A stretch of DNA of 64,000 bases from Vibrio sp. ED004 (GCF_023206395.1 NZ_CP066149.1:310001-374000), one strand, 5' to 3'; positions 54,467 through 63,799 are shown, numbered from the stretch's first letter. Notes: generated from the sequence alone by a model not told the origin. Program-made: numbers and translations.

Positions 54467-55984
54467 GTGAATACAATTAAATTTTTGTTGGTTATATCTG
54501 GAGCTGTGACAATTACTGCATGTGGTGGTAGTGAAAGCTCGTCATTAGATAGTCCCCATCAAGCCATAACCATGTCAGGAAAAGCAATCGATGGGTATAT
54601 TCAGGGTGCAACCGCCTTTCTAGACATTAATGCCAACGGCATCCTTGATACAGGTGAACCATTCGACACCACAGATGAGCAAGGGCAATACGATTTCAGC
54701 CTTTCCAGTGAACAAGCGGAGTGCCAGCAGTATGCCGCTACTGTGATCGATGTGCCTATTGGTGCAATTGACAGTGACTACCCAGATAACCCTATCACCG
54801 AACCCTATCAACTTACCTACCCACCTTCTATAGCTACCACGAGCGATAGCTATATTCTGGCCGTTACTCCTCTCTCGACCATTGTGTGGGTTGGAATTCA
54901 GCGTGATTTAACTGCCGAAGATAAGTCACCAACTTGCAGCGTATTACTTCAAAATGAGGAACTACGTGGTGACATAATTAACCGCGTCAAAGACCAAGAG
55001 TTACGGGTTGCGTACCGCTACAACATTACTGTAGATGAGCTTTACAGTGATTATGTTGAGACTGAGAATGAAGAGTTACATTTGCTCGCGCAAAATCTAG
55101 TGCCTGGCCTTCAAAAAAGCTATGACGAAACAAGTGATATTTCAAAAGAAGGCTACGACTATGCATACGTTGAGTATTTCCTTGCAAGCCCTGATTGGCC
55201 AACGGATGCTTACGAGAGTTCAGAAGCAACAACGTGGTACCGCCTCGAGTTTATTCAATCTGAAGAAGGAAACTGGGAAGAAACGACATGGCTGTATTCG
55301 TATGATCTAGAAGAACAACTAGGTCTCGTAGATTATAAAGAAGCCGCAGAGCAGAAGGTGGAGGGCTTAATCAAAACCAACTTCCTAGCGATGTCACGCA
55401 ACATGTTCTCAGCTCCAGAACAAGGTATTCAGAAGTGGGAACCTAGTAACGAAAACTTTTACTGCAGCATCGCAAATCAGGCTTTACAAGCAAAAGGTGA
55501 CGCGCGCGGATATTCAGTTGCTGCATTCATATACAATACGACAAGCATTGAAGATTGTCGTGAGCAAGTCCAAAACAGAGCTAACGAACTTAATGAAAGT
55601 GTTATTGCCAAGACCATAAACAACGAAGAAAATACGATGCAGGAGTCAATTTACCGAAGCGAACAAGGTACGGTGTTGCACCCTACCTTATTTGCAGGAA
55701 AAATTGATTCTGACAGTCTCGATACACTGACCTACTACAGCTCTGATTTTGATACAAACGACCTAAATAGTGCCTTCGAAGTTTGGAAATCTCACCAAGA
55801 TTACAGCACTTATGGTGACATCGTTCAGACAAGTATGTTTCGAAGCTTCAATAAAACCTCATTAGACCTAAATTTAACCTCACCGACCAAAGTAACCAAG
55901 CATTATGCGGATGGAACGAACTCGTCATACTGCCATGTTAATAATGTTGTAGTAGATGATTGCGAACAAAGCTACGAGAACTAG
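54467..55984 (+). CDS. Large lipoprotein of unknown function
   Basis: A 505-residue protein starting with GTG. It has a lipoprotein signal peptide with lipobox ITAC (Cys19) and a Ser/Gly-rich linker. Residues about 38-80 (AIDGYIQGATAFLDINANGI, then LDTGEPFDTTDEQGQYDFSL) resemble a SdrD-B/EF-hand-like calcium-binding beta domain. The rest is acidic with six or more cysteines in the mature chain and no known catalytic motif. I do not recognise the C-terminal domain. It stands alone, divergent from the LysR gene. Surface or periplasmic exposure is inferred. Confidence 0.78.
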   Translation: MNTIKFLLVISGAVTITACGGSESSSLDSPHQAITMSGKAIDGYIQGATAFLDINANGILDTGEPFDTTDEQGQYDFSLSSEQAECQQYAATVIDVPIGAIDSDYPDNPITEPYQLTYPPSIATTSDSYILAVTPLSTIVWVGIQRDLTAEDKSPTCSVLLQNEELRGDIINRVKDQELRVAYRYNITVDELYSDYVETENEELHLLAQNLVPGLQKSYDETSDISKEGYDYAYVEYFLASPDWPTDAYESSEATTWYRLEFIQSEEGNWEETTWLYSYDLEEQLGLVDYKEAAEQKVEGLIKTNFLAMSRNMFSAPEQGIQKWEPSNENFYCSIANQALQAKGDARGYSVAAFIYNTTSIEDCREQVQNRANELNESVIAKTINNEENTMQESIYRSEQGTVLHPTLFAGKIDSDSLDTLTYYSSDFDTNDLNSAFEVWKSHQDYSTYGDIVQTSMFRSFNKTSLDLNLTSPTKVTKHYADGTNSSYCHVNNVVVDDCEQSYEN

Positions 55985-56020
55985 TATTTAATAACTTTAT
56001 TGCTAGTTATTTCAAGCCTA

Positions 56021-56042
56021 AAGAGGAGTCGCCACTCCTCTT
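56021..56042. terminator. Terminator after the lipoprotein gene
   Basis: AAGAGGAGT and ACTCCTCTT pair around CGCC; also faces the convergent HAD gene. Confidence 0.8.
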
Positions 56043-56097
56043 AATTTAATCCTTAACCTTACAAACTTCATCTACCCACTAGAAAAAGTGAAGCTAC

Positions 56098-56883
56098 TTA
56101 TTTTAAAGTAAGTAGCTTATCGACAAACTCTGAGAAACCGTACCCGCCGGGCTTGCTCATCACCACTGATGGGTGATGCTCTAGTCGTTCCCAGTAATGC
56201 TGAATATTGGCTACACCAACACTGTTCGGCAATATTTCAAACATATATTGGTCGTTCATCGAGTCACCTACATAGCAACTACGTTCGACTATCTCTCGAT
56301 CAGATAACCCCTTCTCTTTGAGAAAAGCGGTCGATGTCGCTTTCTTCGAGTGCTCACCATACCAAGCATTGATGTGAATAGAGCTTGCTGTGGCATGAGC
56401 GCCTAACGCATGAATCTTAGAGACAATCTCTTCAATAATCGCATCATCGACTTTTGGACGGTTTTGGCCGATGTCGATTGCGACCTCACACAAACGGTAA
56501 GACTGATCCAGCGTTAAACTGAGCTCTGGGTAATCGCTCAAAATAGCTAATACTTGTTCTTTCAACTTACTCTGATTGGCACTGACTTCTGGCAAAGGGG
56601 TATCAGAACGCAATGTCAGATAACCGTTTTTCTTTTCCATAATGAACGCGCCATTCTCACCGAGAACCGCATCGACTGGCCAAAGCTGAGCAATATGATC
56701 ACACCAACCGGCACAAGCACCCGTTACCGCAACCACTTTCTTGCCCGAATCACGTAACTTGCTTAACGCGATCAAGGTTTCAGGCGGCAATTGACCTTGC
56801 CACGTTAAGGTGTCATCCACATCGGTTAACACCCAATCTATCTTTTTCCAATTTTGGTTCAATTCATTCGATACCGAATTCAT
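56098..56883 (-). CDS. HAD-superfamily phosphatase
   Basis: A 261-residue HAD phosphatase of the Cof/mannosyl-phosphoglycerate phosphatase-like group (IIB cap). Motif I is VLTDVDDTLTW with nucleophile Asp21 and Asp23, then VVAVTGACAGWCDH for motif II, Lys in HSKKATST, and CYVGDSMNDQYMFE for motif IV. It is the last gene of the minus-strand TRAP operon, 35 bases after dctM, so it probably dephosphorylates a product of the imported compound. The exact substrate is unknown. Confidence 0.87.
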   Translation of the reverse strand: MNSVSNELNQNWKKIDWVLTDVDDTLTWQGQLPPETLIALSKLRDSGKKVVAVTGACAGWCDHIAQLWPVDAVLGENGAFIMEKKNGYLTLRSDTPLPEVSANQSKLKEQVLAILSDYPELSLTLDQSYRLCEVAIDIGQNRPKVDDAIIEEIVSKIHALGAHATASSIHINAWYGEHSKKATSTAFLKEKGLSDREIVERSCYVGDSMNDQYMFEILPNSVGVANIQHYWERLEHHPSVVMSKPGGYGFSEFVDKLLTLK

Positions 56884-56918
56884 TTCTACACCTCTAAATA
56901 ATCAATCACTAAACAGTG

Positions 56919-58202
56919 TTAAAGCAAATTCGGCAAAAACATCACCAAGCTTTCAGAGAAAGTCAGCAACATCAGAACCGTGAGTAGTGCTAGCAACAAC
57001 GGAGCCACTTCTTTCACGAAGTCGACCATACGAACTTTTAAAATCGAGCAAACCGTAAACATCATCGAGCCAAATGGCGGAGTTACACCACCAATCATGA
57101 TATTCACAATAACGATAATGCCGAAGTGAACCGGGTTAACGCCTAAGTTAAGCACAGCAGGCAGCAGCAATGGCGTGAGTATGATCATTGCAGCGCCGCC
57201 TTCGATGAACATGCCAACCACTAACAGCAACACGTTGATCAACAACAGCAAGACGAGCTTGTTGTCGGTAAGTTCAATCAAAGCAGACGCAACATTGTGT
57301 GGGATCTGCTCTAGCGTCATGTAGTAACCAAACACCATGGCACCGATAATGATGAACATAACGCTACTGGTGCCCTGCACCGTTTCGCGCATGATGAGCG
57401 GGATGTGTTTCAAACCCAGTTGACGATAAACGAAGATGCCAATAATCGCGCAAAGCAATACAGCGATAGCGCCCGCTTCAGTAGGCGTGAACAAACCAAA
57501 ACGCATGCCTAAAATAATGCCGAATGGGATCAACAGTGCCGGAATCGCTTTCAAGAAGTAGTGAAAACGCTCTTTGGCAGAAGCTGGCTCAGAACGAGAA
57601 GGTTTGTAACGACGCTTACGCGCAATGAACGCGATCGTCACCATCAGCGACAGCGCCATCAAAAATGCCGGAACGTAACCCGCAATAAACATTTGATGGA
57701 CTGACACGTTCGCTAATAAAGCAAAGATGATTAAGTTGATACCCGGCGGGATCACGGGGCTGATACTTGATGACGCAGCTGTTACAGCGGCCGTGAATGG
57801 CAAGTCATAACCACGCTTGGTCATTTCAGGGGCAAGAATCTTAGATTGCATCGCTGCATCCGCATTTGCAGAACCAGAAATACCGCCCATCAGAGTACTC
57901 AACGCTACATTTACTTGAGCAAGACCACCGGTTTTATGACCAATCATCGAGTCGGCAAAGGCGAGTAAACTCTTACTGATTCCCGCATAGTTCATCACCG
58001 AACCCACCATGATAAAGAACGGAATGGCCAGCAGCGGAAAAGACTCGGCAGAGCTAATAAAGCGCTGCATTACCAAGCTCACCGGAATAGAGTCATTGAT
58101 AAAAAGAAAGTAAACCATCGCCGATGCGATCAGAGAAAATGCGATGGGTATGTTCAATAAAAACAGAACGAACAGAATAAGGATCGGAAGATAGCTTTCC
58201 AT
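56919..58202 (-). CDS. dctM: TRAP transporter large membrane subunit (DctM)
   Basis: The 427-residue channel subunit of the second TRAP system. It has about 12 helices and the DctM marks GGISGSANADAAMQSKILAPEM, ISPVIPPGINLIIFALLANVS, TEAGAIAVLLC and IMIGGVTPPFGSMMFTV. It lies 9 bases after dctQ and is followed by the HAD gene. It differs clearly from the dctM at 25608. Confidence 0.93.
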   Translation of the reverse strand: MESYLPILILFVLFLLNIPIAFSLIASAMVYFLFINDSIPVSLVMQRFISSAESFPLLAIPFFIMVGSVMNYAGISKSLLAFADSMIGHKTGGLAQVNVALSTLMGGISGSANADAAMQSKILAPEMTKRGYDLPFTAAVTAASSSISPVIPPGINLIIFALLANVSVHQMFIAGYVPAFLMALSLMVTIAFIARKRRYKPSRSEPASAKERFHYFLKAIPALLIPFGIILGMRFGLFTPTEAGAIAVLLCAIIGIFVYRQLGLKHIPLIMRETVQGTSSVMFIIIGAMVFGYYMTLEQIPHNVASALIELTDNKLVLLLLINVLLLVVGMFIEGGAAMIILTPLLLPAVLNLGVNPVHFGIIVIVNIMIGGVTPPFGSMMFTVCSILKVRMVDFVKEVAPLLLALLTVLMLLTFSESLVMFLPNLL

Positions 58203-58211
58203 AAATCGTAC

Positions 58212-58676
58212 CTACTTAGAAGAGCGCTTTAGAGATGCGACATCGCACGCGATGAATCGAACGGTGTGAATCGCCATCAATGAGAAACAAAGCAACAGCA
58301 CGCCATTGATAACAAAATATGACACGCCCATTACTGGCGTTACCTTGTTAGATAGCATGAGATATTGATAACTCAGAACCGCCATCAAGAGGTTCAGAGC
58401 CAGTAGGAAAACGGAAACACATAACCTAAATGGGATTTTTGCTTTTTCTGGCAACATGGCGACCACCACGTCCACACCCATGTGAAGCTTGTGTTTGTAA
58501 CAGGAGCTAATCCCTAAGTAGACAGCCCAAATGAAGCAAATAACCGACAGCTCTTCGCTCCACGGGACAACAAAGCCAAATCCATAACGCAAGACGACGT
58601 TAACGATAACAACCAAAACGGTGATCGAAATAGCGATAGAAGCGAGGATTTCTTCAATATTTTTCAATAAAAACAA
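58212..58676 (-). CDS. dctQ: TRAP transporter small membrane subunit (DctQ)
   Basis: A 154-residue four-helix subunit: ITVLVVIVNVVLRYGFGFVV, then PWSEELSVICFIWAVYLGIS with the conserved W-x-E-E, and MGVDVVVAMLPEKAK. It sits between the binding protein, separated by a terminator-like hairpin, and dctM. Confidence 0.92.
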   Translation of the reverse strand: MFLLKNIEEILASIAISITVLVVIVNVVLRYGFGFVVPWSEELSVICFIWAVYLGISSCYKHKLHMGVDVVVAMLPEKAKIPFRLCVSVFLLALNLLMAVLSYQYLMLSNKVTPVMGVSYFVINGVLLLCFSLMAIHTVRFIACDVASLKRSSK

Positions 58677-58727
58677 AAGACTTCTCCAACGAAATACCTA
58701 ATACGACGTGGGTATTTCAGGAATAAA

Positions 58728-58751
58728 ACGGCCTAAAGATATTTAGGCCGT
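58728..58751 (-). terminator. Intercistronic hairpin between dctP and dctQ (second TRAP)
   Basis: ACGGCCTAAA and TTTAGGCCGT form a 10-bp perfect stem with a 4-base loop; on the minus strand TTTTATT follows. As in the first TRAP operon, it lies after the binding-protein gene and would lower expression of the membrane genes relative to it. Confidence 0.75.
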
Positions 58752-58783
58752 AATCATTAACTAATTAATTGACGTATGCAGGA

Positions 58784-59797
58784 CTACTGTGCCGCTCGAA
58801 TCGTTTCCAACTCTTTCATGATCGTCGCGTGTATGCCTTCGCTCCAAGTTGGGAACTGGTTGTATACATCCGCAGTCAGTTGGTTGAACTCATCAGAATT
58901 CACTTCATTGAAGGTAACGCCTAGTTCTTCAAGTTTCTGAGTGTATTCAACATCCAACTTAACTAGCTCAGCAGTGTTAGATTCAGCACCCGCTTCTAAC
59001 TCTTCATTGATGATCTGTTGTTGCTCTGGCGTAAATTTGTCCCAAAGCGTTGGTGAAATGTAGATGCCAACAGTACCTAGGAAGTGCTTAGTCAAAGACA
59101 TGTTCTTTGCTACTTCGTAGATTTTGGTTGAGTACATTGTCAGGATAGAACCTTCAAGACCGTCAACAACACCTTGTTGAACGCCTGCATAGGTTTCAGG
59201 GAATGGCAGCGAAGCTGGTGCTGCGCCCATTGCTGAAAGCGTGCTAATGAACAGCTGACTTTGTGGAACACGAATACGCATGCCTTTCATGTCTTCAGAG
59301 TTCACAATCTCTTTATTGGTGATCATATGACGGAAACCAAACATGTAGTCAGCATTCAATACTTTGATGCCTTTTTCTTCGGCTTTAGCTTTTAGGCCAG
59401 CGACAAATTCAGTGTCCATCATCGCTAAGTATTCATCGTAAGTGTTGTACAACATTGGACCTGCCAGTGCTGCAAAATCAGGTACGTAATCACCTAGGTA
59501 AGTCAAATCTTCTACAGCAATCCAGTTTGCACCGTTAACCACTTGTTCCAAGTTATTTTTGTAAACAGGTAATTGACCGCCTGGGAAAACTTTAATGTTT
59601 ACCGAACCATCGGTTCTTTCTCTAATTTTGTCGGTCGCTTTGATAAGTTCTTGTGTTAACAACTCATTTTGAGTGAACACAAGGCTCATGTTGATATTGA
59701 TTGGCTCATCTTTAGCTTCAGAACCAGCCTTGTCAGCTTCACCACAACCAACAAGCAGCGTTGCCGCCATAATTACTGTACCTAATAGCTTTTTCAT
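58784..59797 (-). CDS. dctP: TRAP substrate-binding protein, predicted lipoprotein
   Basis: A 337-residue DctP-family binding protein. The signal peptide ends in the lipobox LLVGC (Cys18), so it is probably tethered to a membrane, unlike the soluble dctP at 27484. DctP features: FPGGQLPVYKNNLEQVVNGA, GMRIRVPQSQ with the ligand-binding arginine, and TYAGVQQGVVDGLEGSI. First gene of the operon dctP-dctQ-dctM-HAD. The ligand is probably an anion; the neighbouring genes point to a phosphorylated or glycerol-containing compound, but this is inference. Confidence 0.9.
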   Translation of the reverse strand: MKKLLGTVIMAATLLVGCGEADKAGSEAKDEPININMSLVFTQNELLTQELIKATDKIRERTDGSVNIKVFPGGQLPVYKNNLEQVVNGANWIAVEDLTYLGDYVPDFAALAGPMLYNTYDEYLAMMDTEFVAGLKAKAEEKGIKVLNADYMFGFRHMITNKEIVNSEDMKGMRIRVPQSQLFISTLSAMGAAPASLPFPETYAGVQQGVVDGLEGSILTMYSTKIYEVAKNMSLTKHFLGTVGIYISPTLWDKFTPEQQQIINEELEAGAESNTAELVKLDVEYTQKLEELGVTFNEVNSDEFNQLTADVYNQFPTWSEGIHATIMKELETIRAAQ

Positions 59798-59888
59798 TTT
59801 TTATCACCTTTTCGTGGCTATCGTTTTCTAAATATAGAGGGTGTTATTAAGTTTTCGTAGAGTATGTAAGTGAATTATTACATTCATA

Positions 59889-60058
59889 TGAACATTAATC
59901 TTACCGATTTGAACATTGTGAGTATAAGGTCTCACTATTGTATAAACTCTGTACAACACCTTTAAGCTAGCTCTCATTTAAAATAAGTAGATATGGCGGA
60001 TAGATAATAAATCTGTAATAAAGTAGAGCTACTGTTTCCTGAATTTTCAAATGAACAT
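59889..60058. promoter_or_regulatory. TGAACAT repeat operators in the divergent control region
   Basis: TGAACATT occurs at 59889-59896 and 59910-59917, in the same direction and exactly 21 bases (two DNA turns) apart; TGAACAT recurs at 60052-60058, just before the diesterase gene. The first copy overlaps the palindrome TTCATATGAA (59883-59892). Spaced direct repeats of this sort are typical DeoR-family operators; the DeoR gene is in the divergent operon. Confidence 0.6.
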
Positions 60059-60070
60059 CGAGATTGAATT

Positions 60071-60775
60071 ATGATCACAGGCCACCGCGGTGCCGCTTCT
60101 TTAGCACCAGAAAATACGTTAGTGAGTATTGAGCAAGCAGCGAAAGCTGGCGCTAAATGGATTGAAATTGATACCCAGTTAAGCGCTGATGGCACCCCAA
60201 TGGTTTTTCATGATAAGACGGTAAATCGTTGCACTAACGGAACGGGCAATATTGCAGACTTAGATTTATCCGCTCTCAAAACGTTAGATGCTGGCAGTTG
60301 GTTTGGTAGTGAGTTCGCAGGGACAACGATTCCGACCTTGAATGAAGCGCTCGACAAGTGCCTAGAGCTCGATGTGACTTTGAACCTTGAGATCAAAATT
60401 TATGACGATAAGGCTATCCAACCTTTAGTTGAGAAAGTCGCTGCACTGATTGAACAAAAGCAGTTCCCTATTGAAAAGCTACTCATCTCAAGCTTCAAAA
60501 AAGAGGCACTAAGCCTTTGCCAACAGATGATGCCAGAAGTTAAAAGAGGCTTTATCTGCGAGGTTTGGAATGATTTCAGCCTAGAGTCACTTAAATCACT
60601 CGACCTTTACAGCATTCATATTGACCACCGAATTCTTGACGAGAAAACGGCGAAAGCGATCAAAGCTTCTGGCGCAGTTCTTAAAATATGGACACTGAAC
60701 GATCCTCAATTGGCGGCTAAATATTTCAACCTTGGTGTCGATAACATCATCACCGACGTACCAAACCAATTTTAG
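60071..60775 (+). CDS. Glycerophosphodiester phosphodiesterase
   Basis: A 234-residue cytoplasmic GDPD (UgpQ-like) that cleaves glycerophosphodiesters to glycerol-3-phosphate and an alcohol. Catalytic residues: His5 (GHRGAASLAPENT), Glu32 and Asp34 (WIEIDTQLS), His47 (VFHDKTVNRCTNGTG), and ILEIKIY-type Glu in LNLEIKIYDD. No signal peptide, so it acts on imported substrate. It starts an operon with the DeoR gene and is divergent from the TRAP operon, suggesting the TRAP imports its substrate. Confidence 0.92.
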   Translation: MITGHRGAASLAPENTLVSIEQAAKAGAKWIEIDTQLSADGTPMVFHDKTVNRCTNGTGNIADLDLSALKTLDAGSWFGSEFAGTTIPTLNEALDKCLELDVTLNLEIKIYDDKAIQPLVEKVAALIEQKQFPIEKLLISSFKKEALSLCQQMMPEVKRGFICEVWNDFSLESLKSLDLYSIHIDHRILDEKTAKAIKASGAVLKIWTLNDPQLAAKYFNLGVDNIITDVPNQF

Positions 60776-60784
60776 TGAGCTTCT

Positions 60785-61537
60785 ATGGAACTGAACCATC
60801 GTCAGAAAGAAATACTCGCAACGCTTAAGGCTAATCAAGACATACAGATCGACCATTTAGCCGAGTTATTTTCTGTCACCACTCAAACCATTCGTCGTGA
60901 CGTAAACCACCTGTGTGAACAAGGCCTTGCGCGAAGAGTACACGGAGGCGTGAGCTTACCCACTACGCTCACTAATACTAGCTACAGATTCCGTGCTGGC
61001 GTTGAGTCTGAAACCAAAGACAGTATTGCGATGGCGGTTGCCGATGCGATACCTGAAGGTTCAACGGTTATGATGGGGATTGGTACCACCGTCACTCGCA
61101 TCGCTCAGTATTTGTTGGCTAAGCCAGCGTTACGAGTGATCACCAATAACCTTCAAGTAGCCCGTATCCTTGAAGCTAATGAGCAAATTGAAGTGTATTT
61201 AGCCGGCGGTTTGTTCAGGCGAGAACACCAAGACATGGTGGGAAGTAGCGTGGTCCACTTCTTTTCCGACTTTGAAGCTGACATCGGTATTTGTGGCTGT
61301 GGCTCAGTAACAGACAGCCATTTCGCGATGGAACATGAGCAAGTTGAAGCCGACCTATCCAAGTCGATAATTAACAATAGCCGTGAAAGTTGGCTTGTCG
61401 CAGATGCCAGTAAATGGGGGCGCTTTGCCGCTCTCAAAGTCGCTCCGCTGGATGACTTTGACCGTATCTACACCAATAACAGCCAATTGCCTTCGGATCT
61501 GAGCATTCACCTTGTAGAAGATGACGTTAAGCCTTAA
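60785..61537 (+). CDS. DeoR/GlpR-family repressor
   Basis: A 250-residue DeoR-type regulator. The N-terminal helix-turn-helix is RQKEILATLKANQDIQIDHLAELF, with TQTIRRDVNHLCEQGLARRVHGG (residues about 5-55, given in parts); the sugar-phosphate-binding domain has GTTVTRIAQYL, VITNNLQVARIL, VYLAGGLFRREHQDMVG and ADASKWGR. DeoR effectors are often sugar phosphates, in keeping with the HAD and GDPD neighbours. It lies 9 bases after the diesterase gene. It is the likely binder of the TGAACAT boxes. Confidence 0.9.
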   Translation: MELNHRQKEILATLKANQDIQIDHLAELFSVTTQTIRRDVNHLCEQGLARRVHGGVSLPTTLTNTSYRFRAGVESETKDSIAMAVADAIPEGSTVMMGIGTTVTRIAQYLLAKPALRVITNNLQVARILEANEQIEVYLAGGLFRREHQDMVGSSVVHFFSDFEADIGICGCGSVTDSHFAMEHEQVEADLSKSIINNSRESWLVADASKWGRFAALKVAPLDDFDRIYTNNSQLPSDLSIHLVEDDVKP

Positions 61538-61541
61538 AGAC

Positions 61542-61573
61542 AAAAAAGCCTAGCATCACAGCTAGGCTTTTAA
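61542..61573. terminator. Terminator between deoR and gltS
   Basis: AAAGCCTAGC and GCTAGGCTTT pair around ATCACA, with A/T tracts for both directions. Confidence 0.88.
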
Positions 61574-61600
61574 GTTTAAGAAAACAGCTTTTGATTAGTG

Positions 61601-62815
61601 TTACATCCCAACAAAAAAGCTAATCACCAACGCGTTAATCAGATCGACAAAGAAACCACACACTAATGGCACCACGATAAATGCTTGTGGACTTGCACCA
61701 TAGCGATGTGTAACCGCAGTCATATTTACGATCGCAGTAGCAGTTGAGCCTAGGGTGATACCACCGAAGCCAGAACACATCACCACTGAGTCATAGTTTC
61801 TTCCCATCAAGTAATAAACGACAAAGATGGTAAACAGCAGTGAAAGTAGAATCTGGATACTCATGACCACTGAGATGTAGCCAAACAGGCCGTCAAGATC
61901 CCAGATACGTAGTCCCATCAATGCCATGGTCAAGAACATGCCCAAGCAGATGTCAGAGATCATTGCTAAGCCTTTACGACCTTGTTCGATTTTCTCTTGT
62001 GTGCGACGTTTCTTGAACAATGCACGTCCAACGTTACCGATTAGGATACCTGCGATTAAACAGCTAACGAATAGTGGCAGTTTTAGGCCCATAGAGTCGA
62101 TAACTTCACTCAAACTGTAACCCAGCATAAGTGTTAAGTTAAGAATCAACCAAGCCCACAGAACACCGTAGTGGCTAAGCTCTGTTTTGGTTTCACTCTC
62201 TTGGTATGCACCAACCGTCACCTCTTCTTCATTAGATGGGCTGACCTTGTGTTTATTGAGCAGGTAATTGGCAATCGGGCCACCAATAACACACGCCGCA
62301 ATCAGACCAACTGTATTTGAAGCCACACCCAGTTCTAGCGCGTTAGCAATACCAAACTCTTCCACGAACATCGGTGCCCACGCCAACGTAGTACCAACGC
62401 CGCCAATCAAACTCACTGAACCCGAGAGCAAACCTGCTTTCGCATCCATTCCAAAGCCTGACGCGACAGCCATACCAACCACGTTTTGCAACACGATAAA
62501 AACAGCAGCAAGACATAACAAGATGAACAGCGGTCGCCCACCTTTTATCAGCGTTTTAATGTCCGCTTGAAGTCCGATGCCAGCAAAAAAGTAAAGAAGC
62601 AAAAAGTCTCTGACATCTAGGCTAAAAGTAATCTGAATTTCAAACAGATAGTAAAGCGCTGCTACGGTTGCAGCACAAACGAAGCCGCCAATAACCGGCT
62701 CTGGTAGTGAGTACTTCCTTAATACTTCCGATCGCTCGATCAGACCTTTACCGATAAACAGTAAAGAGATCGCGATCGTAAAGGAGAGCATTGGAGAAAC
62801 GAGGGTTTCTGTCAT
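61601..62815 (-). CDS. gltS: Sodium/glutamate symporter GltS
   Basis: A 404-residue Na+/glutamate importer. GltS signatures are clear: AIGLLFIGKGL-type start (SFTIAISLLFIGKGLIER), FAGIGLQADIKTLIKGGRPL, SLIGGVGTTLAWAP and GGITLGSTATAIVNMTAVT, the two re-entrant loops that bind glutamate and sodium. About 10-11 helices. It is convergent with the DeoR gene and has a loop with several Glu residues at about 190-205. Confidence 0.95.
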   Translation of the reverse strand: MTETLVSPMLSFTIAISLLFIGKGLIERSEVLRKYSLPEPVIGGFVCAATVAALYYLFEIQITFSLDVRDFLLLYFFAGIGLQADIKTLIKGGRPLFILLCLAAVFIVLQNVVGMAVASGFGMDAKAGLLSGSVSLIGGVGTTLAWAPMFVEEFGIANALELGVASNTVGLIAACVIGGPIANYLLNKHKVSPSNEEEVTVGAYQESETKTELSHYGVLWAWLILNLTLMLGYSLSEVIDSMGLKLPLFVSCLIAGILIGNVGRALFKKRRTQEKIEQGRKGLAMISDICLGMFLTMALMGLRIWDLDGLFGYISVVMSIQILLSLLFTIFVVYYLMGRNYDSVVMCSGFGGITLGSTATAIVNMTAVTHRYGASPQAFIVVPLVCGFFVDLINALVISFFVGM

Positions 62816-63035
62816 GAGATAATAAATTCCTAGTGGTGAGATTATTCATAATGTTGCTTACCCTTAATAATCAAGATCTAGGCCAAAAAATCAAGCATTT
62901 ATCGGTGACAAAAGCGGCTAATATGGATCAATTTACGTCAGTATAAATAGAGGAAATAACTACTAAGAAATGATTAAAGAAAGTCATATTAAGGAAGTAT
63001 GAAGGTAGTGCGGAATATAGGAGCTCTAAAACGAG

Positions 63036-63063
63036 AAAACCCCAGCATTTCTGCTAGGGTTTT
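63036..63063 (-). terminator. Terminator of the tRNA-Ser gene
   Basis: AAAACCCTAGCA and TGCTGGGGTTTT pair around GAAA on the minus strand, with one T-G pair; it starts about 7 bases after the tRNA CCA end. Confidence 0.85.
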
Positions 63064-63069
63064 GAATAG

Positions 63070-63160
63070 TGGTGGAAGGATGGGGATTTGAACCCCAGAT
63101 ACGCTATAAACGTATACTCGCTTTCCAGGCGAGCGCCTTAAGCCACTCAGCCATCCTTCC
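63070..63160 (-). tRNA. tRNA-Ser (anticodon GGA)
   Basis: A 91-base class II tRNA. The acceptor stem is GGAAGGA with TCCTTCC, and CCA is encoded. The anticodon stem CTCGC/GCGAG holds the loop CTGGAAA with anticodon GGA, reading UCC and UCU. The long variable arm is TATACGTTTATAGCGTATC-like, and the T-arm reads GGGGTTCAAATCCCC. No integrase or att duplication is seen beside it. Confidence 0.97.
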
Positions 63161-63340
63161 ACAAATTGTGTGTTAAGCTTATCACTCAACGAGGCGCTAC
63201 TTTATTGATTCTGCTTGCTTTGGTCAAGGGGCATTCTCAAAAAAAGTGCCTTTTTCAGCTTGTTCGATTACAAATTAACTCATTAGATCAAAAACAAACC
63301 AAATTTTATTCTATCGCTACACTTACGCTTGTTGCTTTTC

Positions 63341-63799
63341 TTAAGCTTGTTGATAGTAGCCTGGAACTCTAAACCATTTGCGGCACATATCTAAGAAGTA
63401 ACCGTAAAGTACGCCCATACCACATGAGATAACTGCATTACTGGTTACCGCGGTCACGATCTGATCGCTTGAAGCGCCCACCGCCAACAAAATACCCGCA
63501 TACACAGGTGATTGGAATAACACGTAAGCCATAAGATCAGACAAGTTCTTCATCAACGAAATTTGTGAAAGTTTTGCACCATTGCGCAAGAACCAATCAC
63601 GAAAGACACCATAAGGCCATGCGATAGCAATGTTTACCGGAATAGATAACGTTCGTGAAGCAAGAGATTGCTCAAACGTCATTCCAGAGATAAACACTTC
63701 TACGATCATGCCAGAGATAAAACAGAAAACTACCATAGCAAATGTATCCGCCGCTGCGTTACGGATACAAAATGAACCACGAGACTTCATTGATGCCAA
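63341..63799 (-). CDS. alaE: L-alanine exporter AlaE
   Basis: AlaE exports L-alanine (and D-alanine) to avoid toxic build-up. The 152-residue protein has four membrane helices and the family core [28 protein letters not shown] (residues about 13-40), [36 protein letters not shown] and [15 protein letters not shown]. The start may be the ATG at 63799 or 63790. In E. coli it is controlled by Lrp; no site was identified here. Confidence 0.94.
   Translation of the reverse strand: MASMKSRGSFCIRNAAADTFAMVVFCFISGMIVEVFISGMTFEQSLASRTLSIPVNIAIAWPYGVFRDWFLRNGAKLSQISLMKNLSDLMAYVLFQSPVYAGILLAVGASSDQIVTAVTSNAVISCGMGVLYGYFLDMCRKWFRVPGYYQQA

Noticed and set aside
62989..63340. Genomic island anchored at tRNA-Ser
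   Set aside because: No integrase gene, no repeat of the tRNA 3' end in the window, and normal housekeeping genes on both sides.
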